Assembly: GCA_023396465.1 (NCBI GenBank)
Contig: JAEWWF010000114.1
Location: forward strand, 1-9,355
Reading direction: 5' to 3'
Length of the DNA: 9,355 nucleotides
From: Pseudomonadota bacterium
GTDB taxonomy: Bacteria > Pseudomonadota > Alphaproteobacteria > Rhodospirillales > Rhodospirillaceae
Below the pieces are notes generated by a model. It saw only the letters and a list, made by a program, of their open reading frames with translations. It made no database searches and had not been told where the DNA came from. Below are positions 1 to 6,334 of the stretch, one piece after another. The translations under genes were made by a program, and so were the position numbers. The first letter of the stretch is position 1, and the number at the start of each line of letters is the position of its first letter.

Positions 1-1694
1 ATGCCGAGCGGCTGGCCTGGCTCACCGGCTTCACCGGCAGCGCCGGGGCGGCGGTGGTGCTGCCAGGGACGGCGGCGGTGTTCGTCGATGGCCGCTACAC
101 CCTGCAAGCGGCGGCGGAGGTGGACGCGACGCTCTACGCCATCGTCCACACCACGGAAACCTCGCTGGAGCAGTGGCTGGCCGCCAGCCTGCCGGCGGGC
201 ACGCGGCTCGGCTACGATCCCTGGCTGCACACGCCGGACGGCGTCGCCCGCCTGCGCCGGGCGGCGGAAAAGGCCGGGGCGGAGGTGGTGGCGCTGGCCG
301 ACAACCCGCTCGATGCCGTGTGGATCGACCGTCCGGGTCCGCCGCTGGCGCCGGTGGTGCCGCACCCGGCCGAGTTCGCCGGCTGCGACGCCGCCGACAA
401 GCTGGCCGAGATCGCCGCCGCCGTGCGCCGCGACAAGGCTGACGCGGTGGTGCTGACGACGCCGGACAGCCTCGCCTGGCTGCTCAACATTCGCGGCGGC
501 GACGTGCCCTGCGCCCCCTTCCCGCTCGGCTATGCCATCGTCCACTGCGGCGAGCCGCCACGGGTGGACCTGTTCATGGACGGCCGCAAGGTGGCGGCCG
601 AGACCCGCGCCCACCTGGGTGCCGCTGTCACCCTGCGCGAGCCCGCCGACCTGCCCGCCGCCCTCGACCGCCTGGGCGCCACCGGGGCCACCGTGCGGCT
701 GGATGCCGGTGTCGCCCCCGATGCGGTGCGGGCGCGGCTGGAAGCGGCCGGCGCCAGCCTGCAACGCGCCGCCGACCCCTGCGCCCTGCCCAAGGCGTGC
801 AAGAACGCGGTGGAACTGGACGGCACCCGCGCCGCCCATCGCCGCGACGGCGCCGCCATGGTCCGCTTCCTGGCGTGGTTCGCGCAGGAGGCACCGAAGG
901 GGCATCTGGACGAACTCACCGTCTCCGACACTCTGGAGAGCTTCCGCGCCGCCGGCGACCTCTACCGTGGTCTCAGCTTCCCGACCATCGCCGGGGCCGG
1001 CCCCAACGGCGCCATCGTCCACTACCGCGTCACCCCGGCCAGTAGCCGGCGGGTGGAGCCGGGGCAGCTGTTTCTGCTCGATTCCGGGGCACAGTATCTG
1101 GACGGCACCACCGATGTCACCCGGACCCTGTCGGTCGGCGCCGCCGCGCCGGAGGAACGCCGCCGCTTCACCCTGGTGCTGAAGGGTCACATCGCGCTCG
1201 CCACCGCCGTCTTCCCCGACGGCACCACCGGCAGTCAGTTGGACGTCCTGGCCCGCCTGCCGCTGTGGCGGGACGGGCTCGACTACGACCACGGCACCGG
1301 CCACGGCGTCGGCAGCTACCTGTCGGTCCACGAAGGACCGCAGCGCATCAGCAAGCTGCCCAACACCATTGCCCTGAAGCCGGGCATGATTCTGTCCAAC
1401 GAACCCGGCTACTACAAGACCGGCGCCTACGGCATCCGCATCGAGGCCCTGGTGGCGGTGGAGCGGCGCGAGATCGAGGGCGCCGAGCGGCCCATGTTCG
1501 GCTTCGAGACCCTGACCCTGGTGCCCATCGACCGCCTGCTCATCGAACCGGCGCTGCTGACCTCGGAAGAGGTGGCGTGGATCGACGCCTATCACCGCCG
1601 CGTCCACCACACCCTGGCGCCGCTGCTGGCCGGCGAGCCCGACGCCCTGCACTGGCTGGCGGAAGCCTGCCGGCCGCTGGCGCTGATGGGCTAA
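1..1694 (+). CDS. pepP: Xaa-Pro aminopeptidase, M24B family, long form (5' end outside the window)
   Basis: Cytosolic metallopeptidase that removes an N-terminal residue preceding proline. The reading frame is open from base 3, and the residues before the first in-frame GTG (54) already match the family (ERLAWLTGFTGSAGAAVV), so the true start lies upstream; 563 residues are visible. The order is a creatinase-type N-terminal domain, a second creatinase-like domain, the pita-bread catalytic domain (about visible residues 250-500) and a short M24 C-terminal extension. All five metal ligands are present: Asp360 in LLDSG, Asp371 in TTDVTRT, His434 in HGTGHGVG, Glu467 in NEPGYY and Glu481 in RIEAL (visible numbering), equivalent to Asp260, Asp271, His354, Glu383 and Glu406 of E. 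coli PepP. The length fits the roughly 600-residue long form rather than the 440-residue E. coli type. The next gene follows after 18 bp on the same strand. The family is certain; the symbol is by analogy. Confidence 0.95.
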   Translation, partial: AERLAWLTGFTGSAGAAVVLPGTAAVFVDGRYTLQAAAEVDATLYAIVHTTETSLEQWLAASLPAGTRLGYDPWLHTPDGVARLRRAAEKAGAEVVALADNPLDAVWIDRPGPPLAPVVPHPAEFAGCDAADKLAEIAAAVRRDKADAVVLTTPDSLAWLLNIRGGDVPCAPFPLGYAIVHCGEPPRVDLFMDGRKVAAETRAHLGAAVTLREPADLPAALDRLGATGATVRLDAGVAPDAVRARLEAAGASLQRAADPCALPKACKNAVELDGTRAAHRRDGAAMVRFLAWFAQEAPKGHLDELTVSDTLESFRAAGDLYRGLSFPTIAGAGPNGAIVHYRVTPASSRRVEPGQLFLLDSGAQYLDGTTDVTRTLSVGAAAPEERRRFTLVLKGHIALATAVFPDGTTGSQLDVLARLPLWRDGLDYDHGTGHGVGSYLSVHEGPQRISKLPNTIALKPGMILSNEPGYYKTGAYGIRIEALVAVERREIEGAERPMFGFETLTLVPIDRLLIEPALLTSEEVAWIDAYHRRVHHTLAPLLAGEPDALHWLAEACRPLALMG

Positions 1695-1712
1695 GGCGAG
1701 GCCGCCGCCGCC

Positions 1713-2444
1713 ATGCTCGACGTTGCCGCCACCCAGGCCCTCCGGGCCGCCGACTGCAAGGCCCGCTTCGCCGTCCACGGGCTGTTCTACGACCTGCCGC
1801 TGGGCGGCGCGGTGTGGTCCTGCCGCTCGGTGCTGGAGCTGATCGCCCACGAGCTGGTGCCGGCCGGCGATCCGTCGCCGGTGCTCGACCGCCGCCCCGA
1901 CCTGCTGGTGGTGATGATGAACCCCGGATCGTCGCGCAGCACCGACGGCGGCTTCGTGCCGCCGCAGGTGGCCGACGTGGCGGCCATCGCCGGCGTGCGG
2001 CGGCTGGTGCCGACCATCCCCGACACCACCCAATACCAGATCATGAAGGTGATGGCGGCGCGCGGCTGGCGCCATGCCCGCGTGCTCAACCTGTCCGACC
2101 TGCGGGAAACCAAGAGCCCGGCCCTGTTCCGCCACGTCCAGGCGCTGGCCGGGCTGCCCGGCGGCAGCGGCCATTCGCTGTGGAGCCCGGCCCGCCGCGA
2201 CGAGTTGCTGCGCCACGTCGGCCCGGCGGCCGGCTCGCCGCCGGTGATCCTCGGCTGGGGGCGGCACAAGGCGCTGTTCCCGCTGGCGGAACACTGTCTG
2301 ACGGCACTCGCCGGGCGGCCGCTGGTCGGGGTGCGGGCGCCGGAAGGGCCGCTCGCCTATGCCCACCCGAGCCCCATGATGCAGGCCGGCAAGGATGCCT
2401 GGATCGCCGCCATCCTGGCGCAACTGACGACGGCGGGAGTTTAG
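1713..2444 (+). CDS. DUF1643-like protein
   Basis: A 243-residue soluble protein of unknown function. The central part follows the DUF1643 pattern: a hydrophobic strand ending in an Asn-Pro motif (LLVVMMNPG, residues 65-72), a helix (TTQYQIMKVMAARGW), a strand with NLSDLRET, a second strand VILGWGRHK, and a C-terminal HPSP motif (218-221). There is no signal peptide or membrane segment. NPG near the middle and HPSP near the end resemble the two active-site motifs of uracil-DNA glycosylase-type folds (GxNPG and HPSP), but that is only my inference. The ATG at 1713 follows a GGCGAGG stretch with somewhat long spacing. The gene lies 18 bp behind the aminopeptidase gene and is probably co-transcribed. 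Its stop is 7 bp from the stop of the convergent diguanylate cyclase gene, leaving almost no room for a terminator between them. Confidence 0.7.
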   Translation: MLDVAATQALRAADCKARFAVHGLFYDLPLGGAVWSCRSVLELIAHELVPAGDPSPVLDRRPDLLVVMMNPGSSRSTDGGFVPPQVADVAAIAGVRRLVPTIPDTTQYQIMKVMAARGWRHARVLNLSDLRETKSPALFRHVQALAGLPGGSGHSLWSPARRDELLRHVGPAAGSPPVILGWGRHKALFPLAEHCLTALAGRPLVGVRAPEGPLAYAHPSPMMQAGKDAWIAAILAQLTTAGV

Positions 2445-2451
2445 AAGCGGC

Positions 2452-3489
2452 TCAGGCGCTCTGCCGTTCCAGTTCGGTCTGGGTCATGACGCGGTTGCGG
2501 CCGGCCCGCTTGGCGGCATAGAGCGCCTCGTCGGCGCGCTGGACGAAGGCGGTCAACGATTCGCCAAGGGAAAGCTCCGCCACGCCGATGGACAGGGTGA
2601 CGCGGCCCATGTCCTGATTGGTGCGGCGGTTGACGATGCGCCGGGCGGCCACGGTCTCGCGGATCCGCTCGGCCACCGTCTTGGCCGCCGCCAGGGTCGA
2701 TCCCGGCAGGATGACGGCGAATTCCTCGCCGCCGTAACGGGCGGCGGTGTCGTCCTTCCCCGCCGTGTCCACCAGCGATCGTGCCACCAGCTTCAACACC
2801 TGATCGCCCAGCAAGTGACCGTGGGTATCGTTGAAGACCTTGAAGTGGTCGATATCGACCATCAGCAGGCTGAGGAAACCACCACCGGTCTGGGCCTGTG
2901 CCGCCGTTTCGGTCAGGATGCGCTCGAACACCCGGCGGTTGGCGATGCCGGTCAAGCCGTCGACGCTGGCCTCCTCCTCCAGCACCGTCATGGTGCGGCG
3001 CAGTTGCGAGACCTCGTTGCGGCTTTCGCTCAGTTGATGCTCCAGGGCGCGGTTCAACTCCGCCATGCGACGGGTTTCGGCCAGCACGGAGGCCAGGGCA
3101 TGCCCCACCCGTTCCGGGCTGCGCACATCCTCCACGAAGCCGGCCAGGGTGCGGCTGTAATCGGCCGCCCCCTGCTCGGCGGTACCGACCGCGTAGGACA
3201 CGCTGGCGATGGTCTCCTCCAGCCGCCGGGACGCATCGTCCAGACCGTCACGTCGATCTACGGCGGTGAAGTGGCGCTGATAGAGCGATTCGCAAACGTC
3301 GGGCGCGAACGCCGTGTGATCGGCCAGCAGACGGTCGACCTCGCGCCGCAGGTCGGGCAAGCCGTCCGCCTCGTAGGCATACCACAACAGATAATTGTTG
3401 GGCGTCGGCGCGACGCCGAGCGCCGCCATGCGCGACAGCGCGGCGGCGGCCACGGCGGCCGCCCGCTCCTTGGAATGTGCGAACTGCAT
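2452..3489 (-). CDS. Diguanylate cyclase with N-terminal helical domain and GGDEF domain
   Basis: Makes the second messenger cyclic di-GMP from two GTP. Numbering from the ATG at 3489 gives 345 residues. The N-terminal ~165 residues are helical, with a conserved-looking PTPNNYLLWYAYEA segment (28-41), and run into a coiled coil (about 135-170). The GGDEF domain starts with DGLTGIANRR (177-186), then MVDIDHFK with metal ligand Asp212, and the active-site loop RYGGEEF (GGEEF 253-257), so it should be catalytically competent. The allosteric I-site normally has Arg-x-x-Asp nine residues before GGEEF; here it reads Gly-Lys-Asp-Asp, so the arginine is missing and product inhibition is probably weak or absent. 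No membrane segment or known sensor domain is seen. A TTG six codons upstream (3507) is possible, but it lacks a ribosome site, whereas GGGG lies just before this ATG. The thioesterase gene is 90 bp upstream on the same strand. Confidence 0.92.
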   Translation of the reverse strand: MQFAHSKERAAAVAAAALSRMAALGVAPTPNNYLLWYAYEADGLPDLRREVDRLLADHTAFAPDVCESLYQRHFTAVDRRDGLDDASRRLEETIASVSYAVGTAEQGAADYSRTLAGFVEDVRSPERVGHALASVLAETRRMAELNRALEHQLSESRNEVSQLRRTMTVLEEEASVDGLTGIANRRVFERILTETAAQAQTGGGFLSLLMVDIDHFKVFNDTHGHLLGDQVLKLVARSLVDTAGKDDTAARYGGEEFAVILPGSTLAAAKTVAERIRETVAARRIVNRRTNQDMGRVTLSIGVAELSLGESLTAFVQRADEALYAAKRAGRNRVMTQTELERQSA

Positions 3490-3579
3490 GAACCCCACGT
3501 CCCGCAAGTGCTATGGCGGAAGTATTACGCCCTTTTCCGCCGTCGTCACGCGGCGATTTCGGCCGCCGCCGAAAAATAC

Positions 3580-4044
3580 CTAGCGCTGGCCTATGCCTCG
3601 TCCGGCCTGCTCCGGCCACGGACCGCTATCGGCATCGGCAAGGGCTTGCAGACGCTGGCGCACCTCCTCCTCCCACGGGACCGACCGGCGGCTGACCAGA
3701 TCCACCTGCACCAGCATCACCTCGTTGGTGGCGGCGAGGAAGCCGTCCCCGTCATGGTGCATGGTGTGGAACAGCCGCAGCGATGCATTGCCCACCGTGA
3801 GCGCCCGTGGCTGAATGCGCAGAAGCGCCCCCTCCAACACTTCCTGATGGTAGGTGACATGGGTCTCCACCACGAAGACCGAGCGCTGCTCGCGCTCCCG
3901 CCACCCGGCATCAAGGCCGGCGGCGTCCAGGAAGCTGTCGGTGGCATGATCGAACGCCAGCACGTAGTAGGCGACGTTCATGTGGCCGTTGTAGTCGGTC
4001 CAGGCGGCCGGCACGGTTTCACGATGGGGCGGCATGGGGAACAT
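3580..4044 (-). CDS. Hotdog-fold acyl-CoA thioesterase (4HBT/YbgC-like; betainyl-CoA thioesterase type)
   Basis: A 154-residue single-domain hotdog protein expected to hydrolyse an acyl-CoA thioester in the cytosol. The catalytic region is WTDYNGHMNVAYY (residues 15-27), with Asp17 in the position used by 4-hydroxybenzoyl-CoA thioesterase relatives. It is followed by SVFVVETHVTYHQEV and LAATNEVMLVQVDL, which resemble the thioesterase domain linked to L-carnitine dehydrogenase (betainyl-CoA thioesterase). No dehydrogenase or carnitine gene is in view, so the substrate is open. The ATG at 4044 is preceded by GAGGTG with 6-nt spacing, a convincing ribosome site. The frame stays open much further upstream (to 5010), but that part is antisense to the TPR gene and was left out. 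The gene is divergent from the TPR gene, sharing a 111-bp intergenic region, and may be co-transcribed with the diguanylate cyclase gene 90 bp downstream. Confidence 0.85.
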   Translation of the reverse strand: MFPMPPHRETVPAAWTDYNGHMNVAYYVLAFDHATDSFLDAAGLDAGWREREQRSVFVVETHVTYHQEVLEGALLRIQPRALTVGNASLRLFHTMHHDGDGFLAATNEVMLVQVDLVSRRSVPWEEEVRQRLQALADADSGPWPEQAGRGIGQR

Positions 4045-4079
4045 GGGCGTCACCTCGTTGTCATTTTCCACGGCAATGG

Positions 4080-4109
4080 GCAGCACATCGCTGCCGCTTC
4101 GGGTATAAT
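4080..4109 (+). promoter_or_regulatory. Candidate sigma-70 promoter for the TPR gene
   Basis: A perfect TATAAT at 4104-4109 lies 46 bp before the TPR start codon at 4156, giving a likely 5' leader of about 40 nt. No good -35 box is seen at the usual distance: CAGCAC at 4081-4086 matches TTGACA poorly. The promoter may therefore be weak or activator-dependent. In this GC-rich setting a chance TATAAT in a divergent intergenic region is unlikely. Confidence 0.5.
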
Positions 4110-4155
4110 GACGTTCCGACACACAAAAAACGACGCCGAGGCGTGGGAGGATGTC

Positions 4156-5067
4156 ATGCCCCAGGACAAAGGCAACAAGGCTCTGGAAGAAGCCGAACAG
4201 CACTGGGTCGAGGGCGACCGTCAGCGCGCCGCCGAAGCCGCCCGCCGTGCCCGCCTCCACTATCACGAAGCCGGGGATGCCGACGGCGAAGCCTCGGCGC
4301 TGATCCTGCTGGGCGACATGGACCTGGACGCCGACCATCTGGCATCCGCCCGCGATGCCTATGTGGAGGCCCGCAAGCTGCTGGCGCCGTCGGGGGAACA
4401 GGGTCATCAAGCGGCGGTGCTCATGCGTCTCGGCCTGCTCCACCGCATGGAGGAAACCTCCCGCGAGGCGGTGGAGTGCTTCCAGGCGGCCATCGAGCTT
4501 TACAGCGCCGCCGGCGACCTGTCGGGGCAGGCGCTCGCCAACATGCAGATCGGCCACATCGCCCGCGGCCTGGAAAAGCGCGACGACGATGCCGTCATGC
4601 ACTACACCCACGCCCGCGCCCTCTACGGCCAAGCAGGCGACACCCTGGGCGAGGCCCATGCCATGAAGGCGCTGGGAAACCTCTACCAGGTGCTCGGCAA
4701 GCCCGACCGGGCGCACGAGATGCTCGAAGGCGCCATCGACCGCTTCGCCGAAAACGGCGACCCGCTGGACGAGGCGGAAGCCACCGGCGGCCTCGGCCTG
4801 CTGCTGCGCTCGCTGGGTGACGAGGATGCCGCCTACGACGCCTTCCGCCGCGCCTGCAAGCTCTACGCCGGTGCCGGCCATCTGGAGGGCGAGGCCGAAA
4901 TGCTGATGGAACTGGGCGAGATCGAGGCCGGGCGCAATCCCAAGCAGGCCCGCAAGTCGTTCCAGCATGCCGCCGACCTGTTCCGCCGCGCCGGCCAGCA
5001 CGACCTGCACGAAGCGGCGGTGCGGGCGGTGGAAACCCTCGACCGGGCGGAGACCGCGGCGCCATGA
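4156..5067 (+). CDS. Tetratricopeptide-repeat protein
   Basis: A 303-residue, almost wholly helical protein built from about seven units of roughly 40 residues. Units are marked by a recurring AGD-x-x-GEA-x-A...LG pattern, with Ala-Gly-Asp-like turns near residues 39-41, 119-121, 160-162, 200-202, 240-242 and 279-281. This is the longer, 40-42-residue TPR type seen in LGN/kinesin-light-chain-like scaffolds. Such superhelices bind peptides or partner proteins; the partner is unknown. No signal peptide, membrane segment or enzymatic domain is present, so it should be cytosolic. The start ATG at 4156 is preceded by GGGAGGA (4145-4151), a strong ribosome site. An in-frame reading that continues upstream to 2815 is antisense to two real genes and is not used. 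The stop overlaps the next start (ATGA at 5064-5067), which suggests translational coupling with the small membrane protein. Confidence 0.88.
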   Translation: MPQDKGNKALEEAEQHWVEGDRQRAAEAARRARLHYHEAGDADGEASALILLGDMDLDADHLASARDAYVEARKLLAPSGEQGHQAAVLMRLGLLHRMEETSREAVECFQAAIELYSAAGDLSGQALANMQIGHIARGLEKRDDDAVMHYTHARALYGQAGDTLGEAHAMKALGNLYQVLGKPDRAHEMLEGAIDRFAENGDPLDEAEATGGLGLLLRSLGDEDAAYDAFRRACKLYAGAGHLEGEAEMLMELGEIEAGRNPKQARKSFQHAADLFRRAGQHDLHEAAVRAVETLDRAETAAP

Positions 5068-5204
5068 CCGGCTCCCTGCCCTCCCGCGCCGCGCCCTGGA
5101 TCGGCGCCGCCGTGCTGGCGGTGGCGCTGGTCGGCGGTCTCGCCCTGTGGAGCGATTGGGGCCTGCTGGTATTCCTCAACGGCGGCGGCCTCGGCTGTTT
5201 CTGA
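5064..5204 (+). CDS. Small single-pass membrane protein (46 residues)
   Basis: A short frame of 46 residues beginning MTGSLPSRAAPWIGAAVLAV. It has an Arg at position 8, then an uninterrupted hydrophobic stretch (about residues 12-28, Trp-Ile-Gly to Leu-Trp), a short polar turn SDWG, a second short hydrophobic stretch LLVFL and a glycine-rich end GGGLGCF. This is the layout of a small inner-membrane protein, or possibly a signal-anchor peptide. Its ATG shares four bases (ATGA) with the stop of the TPR gene, the classic sign of coupled translation. It therefore probably belongs to the same operon and might anchor or partner the TPR scaffold (inference). It has no recognised family. The hydrophobic profile and start/stop overlap are the only evidence, so it could be spurious in GC-rich DNA. 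Confidence 0.55.
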   Translation: MTGSLPSRAAPWIGAAVLAVALVGGLALWSDWGLLVFLNGGGLGCF

Positions 5205-5416
5205 CCACCACGGCGAAACACCGCCGGCGGCTGTCGTCGCAGCCCTTCATGACCCCATCGCGTGGGCGGCCCGCCTGGACAGCCACCACCATCCGCCGCA
5301 TCCAGGGACGGAGGCACACCCCATGGCTTCCGCACCGCTGGTTGGCCGTGCCTGATGATGACCGCCGACGCGGTCCATCAGCGCCCGCGCGGGCCGGCCG
5401 CCCCCCAAACCAGCGC

Positions 5417-5446
5417 CTGGAATGCGGCCGATCGGCCGGGTAAACT
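5417..5446 (+). promoter_or_regulatory. Possible promoter with embedded 14-bp palindromic operator
   Basis: TAAACT (5441-5446) could serve as a -10 box; CTGGAA at 5417-5422 is a poor -35. Between them lies the perfect palindrome CGGCCGATCGGCCG (5425-5438), placed where repressors often bind. It would drive the gene at 5550 with a leader of about 100 nt. The palindrome is certain; the promoter role is a weak inference. Confidence 0.3.
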
Positions 5447-5466
5447 TTGGGCGCAGGTGGCGAGAT

Positions 5467-5496
5467 GAAGGTGAGTAGGAAAACCTTCGCTTTCCT
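5467..5496 (+). promoter_or_regulatory. Leader with two mutually exclusive hairpins
   Basis: GAAGGT (5467-5472) pairs with ACCTTC (5483-5488), and AGGAAA (5477-5482) pairs with TTTCCT (5491-5496). The arms interleave, so both stems cannot form as ordinary hairpins at once. It sits 54 bp upstream of the start at 5550, where an RNA switch or attenuator could act. The pairing is seen directly; the function is inferred. Confidence 0.35.
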
Positions 5497-5549
5497 CTGA
5501 CGGCGTAAGTGGAGAGACTGCCGCGAGCACACGTTTCAGGAGATGCACG

Positions 5550-5879
5550 ATGACCAGCCAGCATGTTGTTCCGCAGGAGATCATCGCCCATCTGCGGCTG
5601 CGCTTCAGTGAACAGGGGATCGACGCCAAGCCGGTATTCGTCATCGGCCCCGACCGTGAGGACGGGCAGATCGAATTCTTCACCGGCGACGGTCAGGTCT
5701 GGCCGGTGGTGATGCGGGTCGGCAGCAGCGGTCTGGTGCCGTTGGCCGATCGCGCCGCCGAAACGGACGACGGCACCGTTGCCGCCTCGGTGGCCGAGGC
5801 GGTGGACGGCATCGTCGGCCTGCTGCGCAGCAGCACCCCCACGCCGCTGCGCGACCCCGCCCTGATGATCGGCGCCTGA
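5550..5879 (+). CDS. Hypothetical protein (109 residues)
   Basis: I do not recognise a family. The ATG at 5550 is preceded by CAGGAGA (5538-5543) at good spacing, and the codon use fits the neighbourhood, so the gene is probably real. The protein starts with an amphipathic helix (EIIAHLRLRFSEQGI) and continues with alternating strand-like segments (PVFVIGPD, IEFFTGDGQ, WPVVMRVG, LVPLAD). A second helix follows (VAASVAEAVDGIVGLLRSS) and then a short tail ending DPALMIGA. This suggests a small soluble alpha/beta domain with no membrane segment or signal peptide. It has its own long leader with palindrome and hairpins upstream, and is convergent with the 124-residue orphan on the other strand. 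Function unknown. Confidence 0.7.
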   Translation: MTSQHVVPQEIIAHLRLRFSEQGIDAKPVFVIGPDREDGQIEFFTGDGQVWPVVMRVGSSGLVPLADRAAETDDGTVAASVAEAVDGIVGLLRSSTPTPLRDPALMIGA

Positions 5880-5912
5880 GGCATTACGGCGACGCCGGAA
5901 ACTGTCGTTCCG

Positions 5913-5926
5913 CCCCTCGGCCGGGG
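5913..5926. terminator. Possible hairpin between convergent genes
   Basis: CCCC(TCGGCC)GGGG lies in the 61-bp gap between two convergent genes, together with CGGCG-A-CGCCG at 5887-5897. No T-run follows on either strand, so termination here is only plausible by position. Confidence 0.25.
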
Positions 5927-5940
5927 TGTCCCGCCGACCC

Positions 5941-6315
5941 TCAAACCGGCGGCGGCGGCAGCACGACGGTGTAGTCGTCCCGGTCGGCGGTGGTTTCGGC
6001 GTGGATCATCAGGGCTGCCATGGTTTCCATGGACGTGTCGATGACCCAACGCACCTGACGCTCCCCCACCGGATTTCCGGCGGCCACCACCTCGGGCAGG
6101 ATTTGCTGTTGCAGAAAGCCGGCGAGCCCCGCCAGCGCCCGTGCGGTCAGGCGCAAATGGCGGCCCTCCACCACATAGCGGTCGCCGTTAGCCGCCAGGC
6201 CGTCGGCCACCAGGCGCAACCGGTCCATCATCGCCGCCACCGCCGGGTCGCCGTGGGCGGTGGTGCGGGCCATGAAACGCAGGTGGCGGAGATAGAAATC
6301 GTAGCCCGACGCCAT
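5941..6315 (-). CDS. Hypothetical protein (124 residues)
   Basis: No family recognised. The sequence is mostly helical: FYLRHLRFMARTTA, DPAVAAMMDRLRLVADGLAANG, then a strand-like RYVVEGRHLRL. Further helices follow, LTARALAGLAGFLQQQILPEVVA and RQVRWVIDTSMETMAALMIHAE, and a short Asp/Pro-rich tail ends LPPPPV. There is no signal peptide, and the hydrophobic runs are too short or too polar for clear membrane segments. The ATG at 6315 has GGAG about nine bases upstream. It starts 19 bp after the stop of the DUF3126 gene on the same strand, so the two are likely one operon. It converges on the 109-residue orphan. Function unknown. Confidence 0.7.
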   Translation of the reverse strand: MASGYDFYLRHLRFMARTTAHGDPAVAAMMDRLRLVADGLAANGDRYVVEGRHLRLTARALAGLAGFLQQQILPEVVAAGNPVGERQVRWVIDTSMETMAALMIHAETTADRDDYTVVLPPPPV

Positions 6316-6334
6316 CGCCGGTGCTCCGTCGTGA

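Larger units (their letters stand above)
5205..5549. other. 345-bp intergenic region without a convincing gene
   Basis: No frame on either strand looks like protein; the open frames here are Arg/Pro-rich GC artefacts. It holds several perfect palindromes: 10 bp at 5221-5230, 12 bp at 5383-5394 (GCCCGCGCGGGC) and 14 bp at 5425-5438. It also has a -10-like TAAACT at 5441-5446 and a pair of overlapping hairpins at 5467-5496. A ten-codon frame (ATG 5323, stop 5353-5355) with GGAGG eight bases upstream could be a leader peptide, but the support is thin. The GC palindromes at the left could help end transcription of the TPR operon, though no T-run follows. Confidence 0.6.

Noticed and set aside
54..56. 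GTG at 54 as start of the aminopeptidase
   Set aside because: The family-conserved N-terminal sequence is already present before it in frame, so the gene simply enters from outside the window.
2815..4155. Upstream extension of the TPR frame to 2815
   Set aside because: This part is antisense to the diguanylate cyclase and thioesterase genes. The ATG at 4156 has a strong ribosome site and begins the helical repeat protein.
4045..5010. Upstream extension of the thioesterase frame, implying a 476-residue fusion
   Set aside because: The added part is antisense to the TPR gene and has no recognisable domain. ATG 4044 has GAGGTG at proper spacing, and 154 residues is normal for a single hotdog domain.
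5467..5496. Reading the two interleaved stems as an H-type pseudoknot
   Set aside because: The connecting loop of two nucleotides is too short to cross a six-base-pair stem. Mutually exclusive hairpins are more reasonable.
5205..5532. Arg/Pro-rich frames on both strands in the 345-bp gap
   Set aside because: Composition is that of non-coding GC-rich DNA, no ribosome sites are convincing and no family is recognisable.
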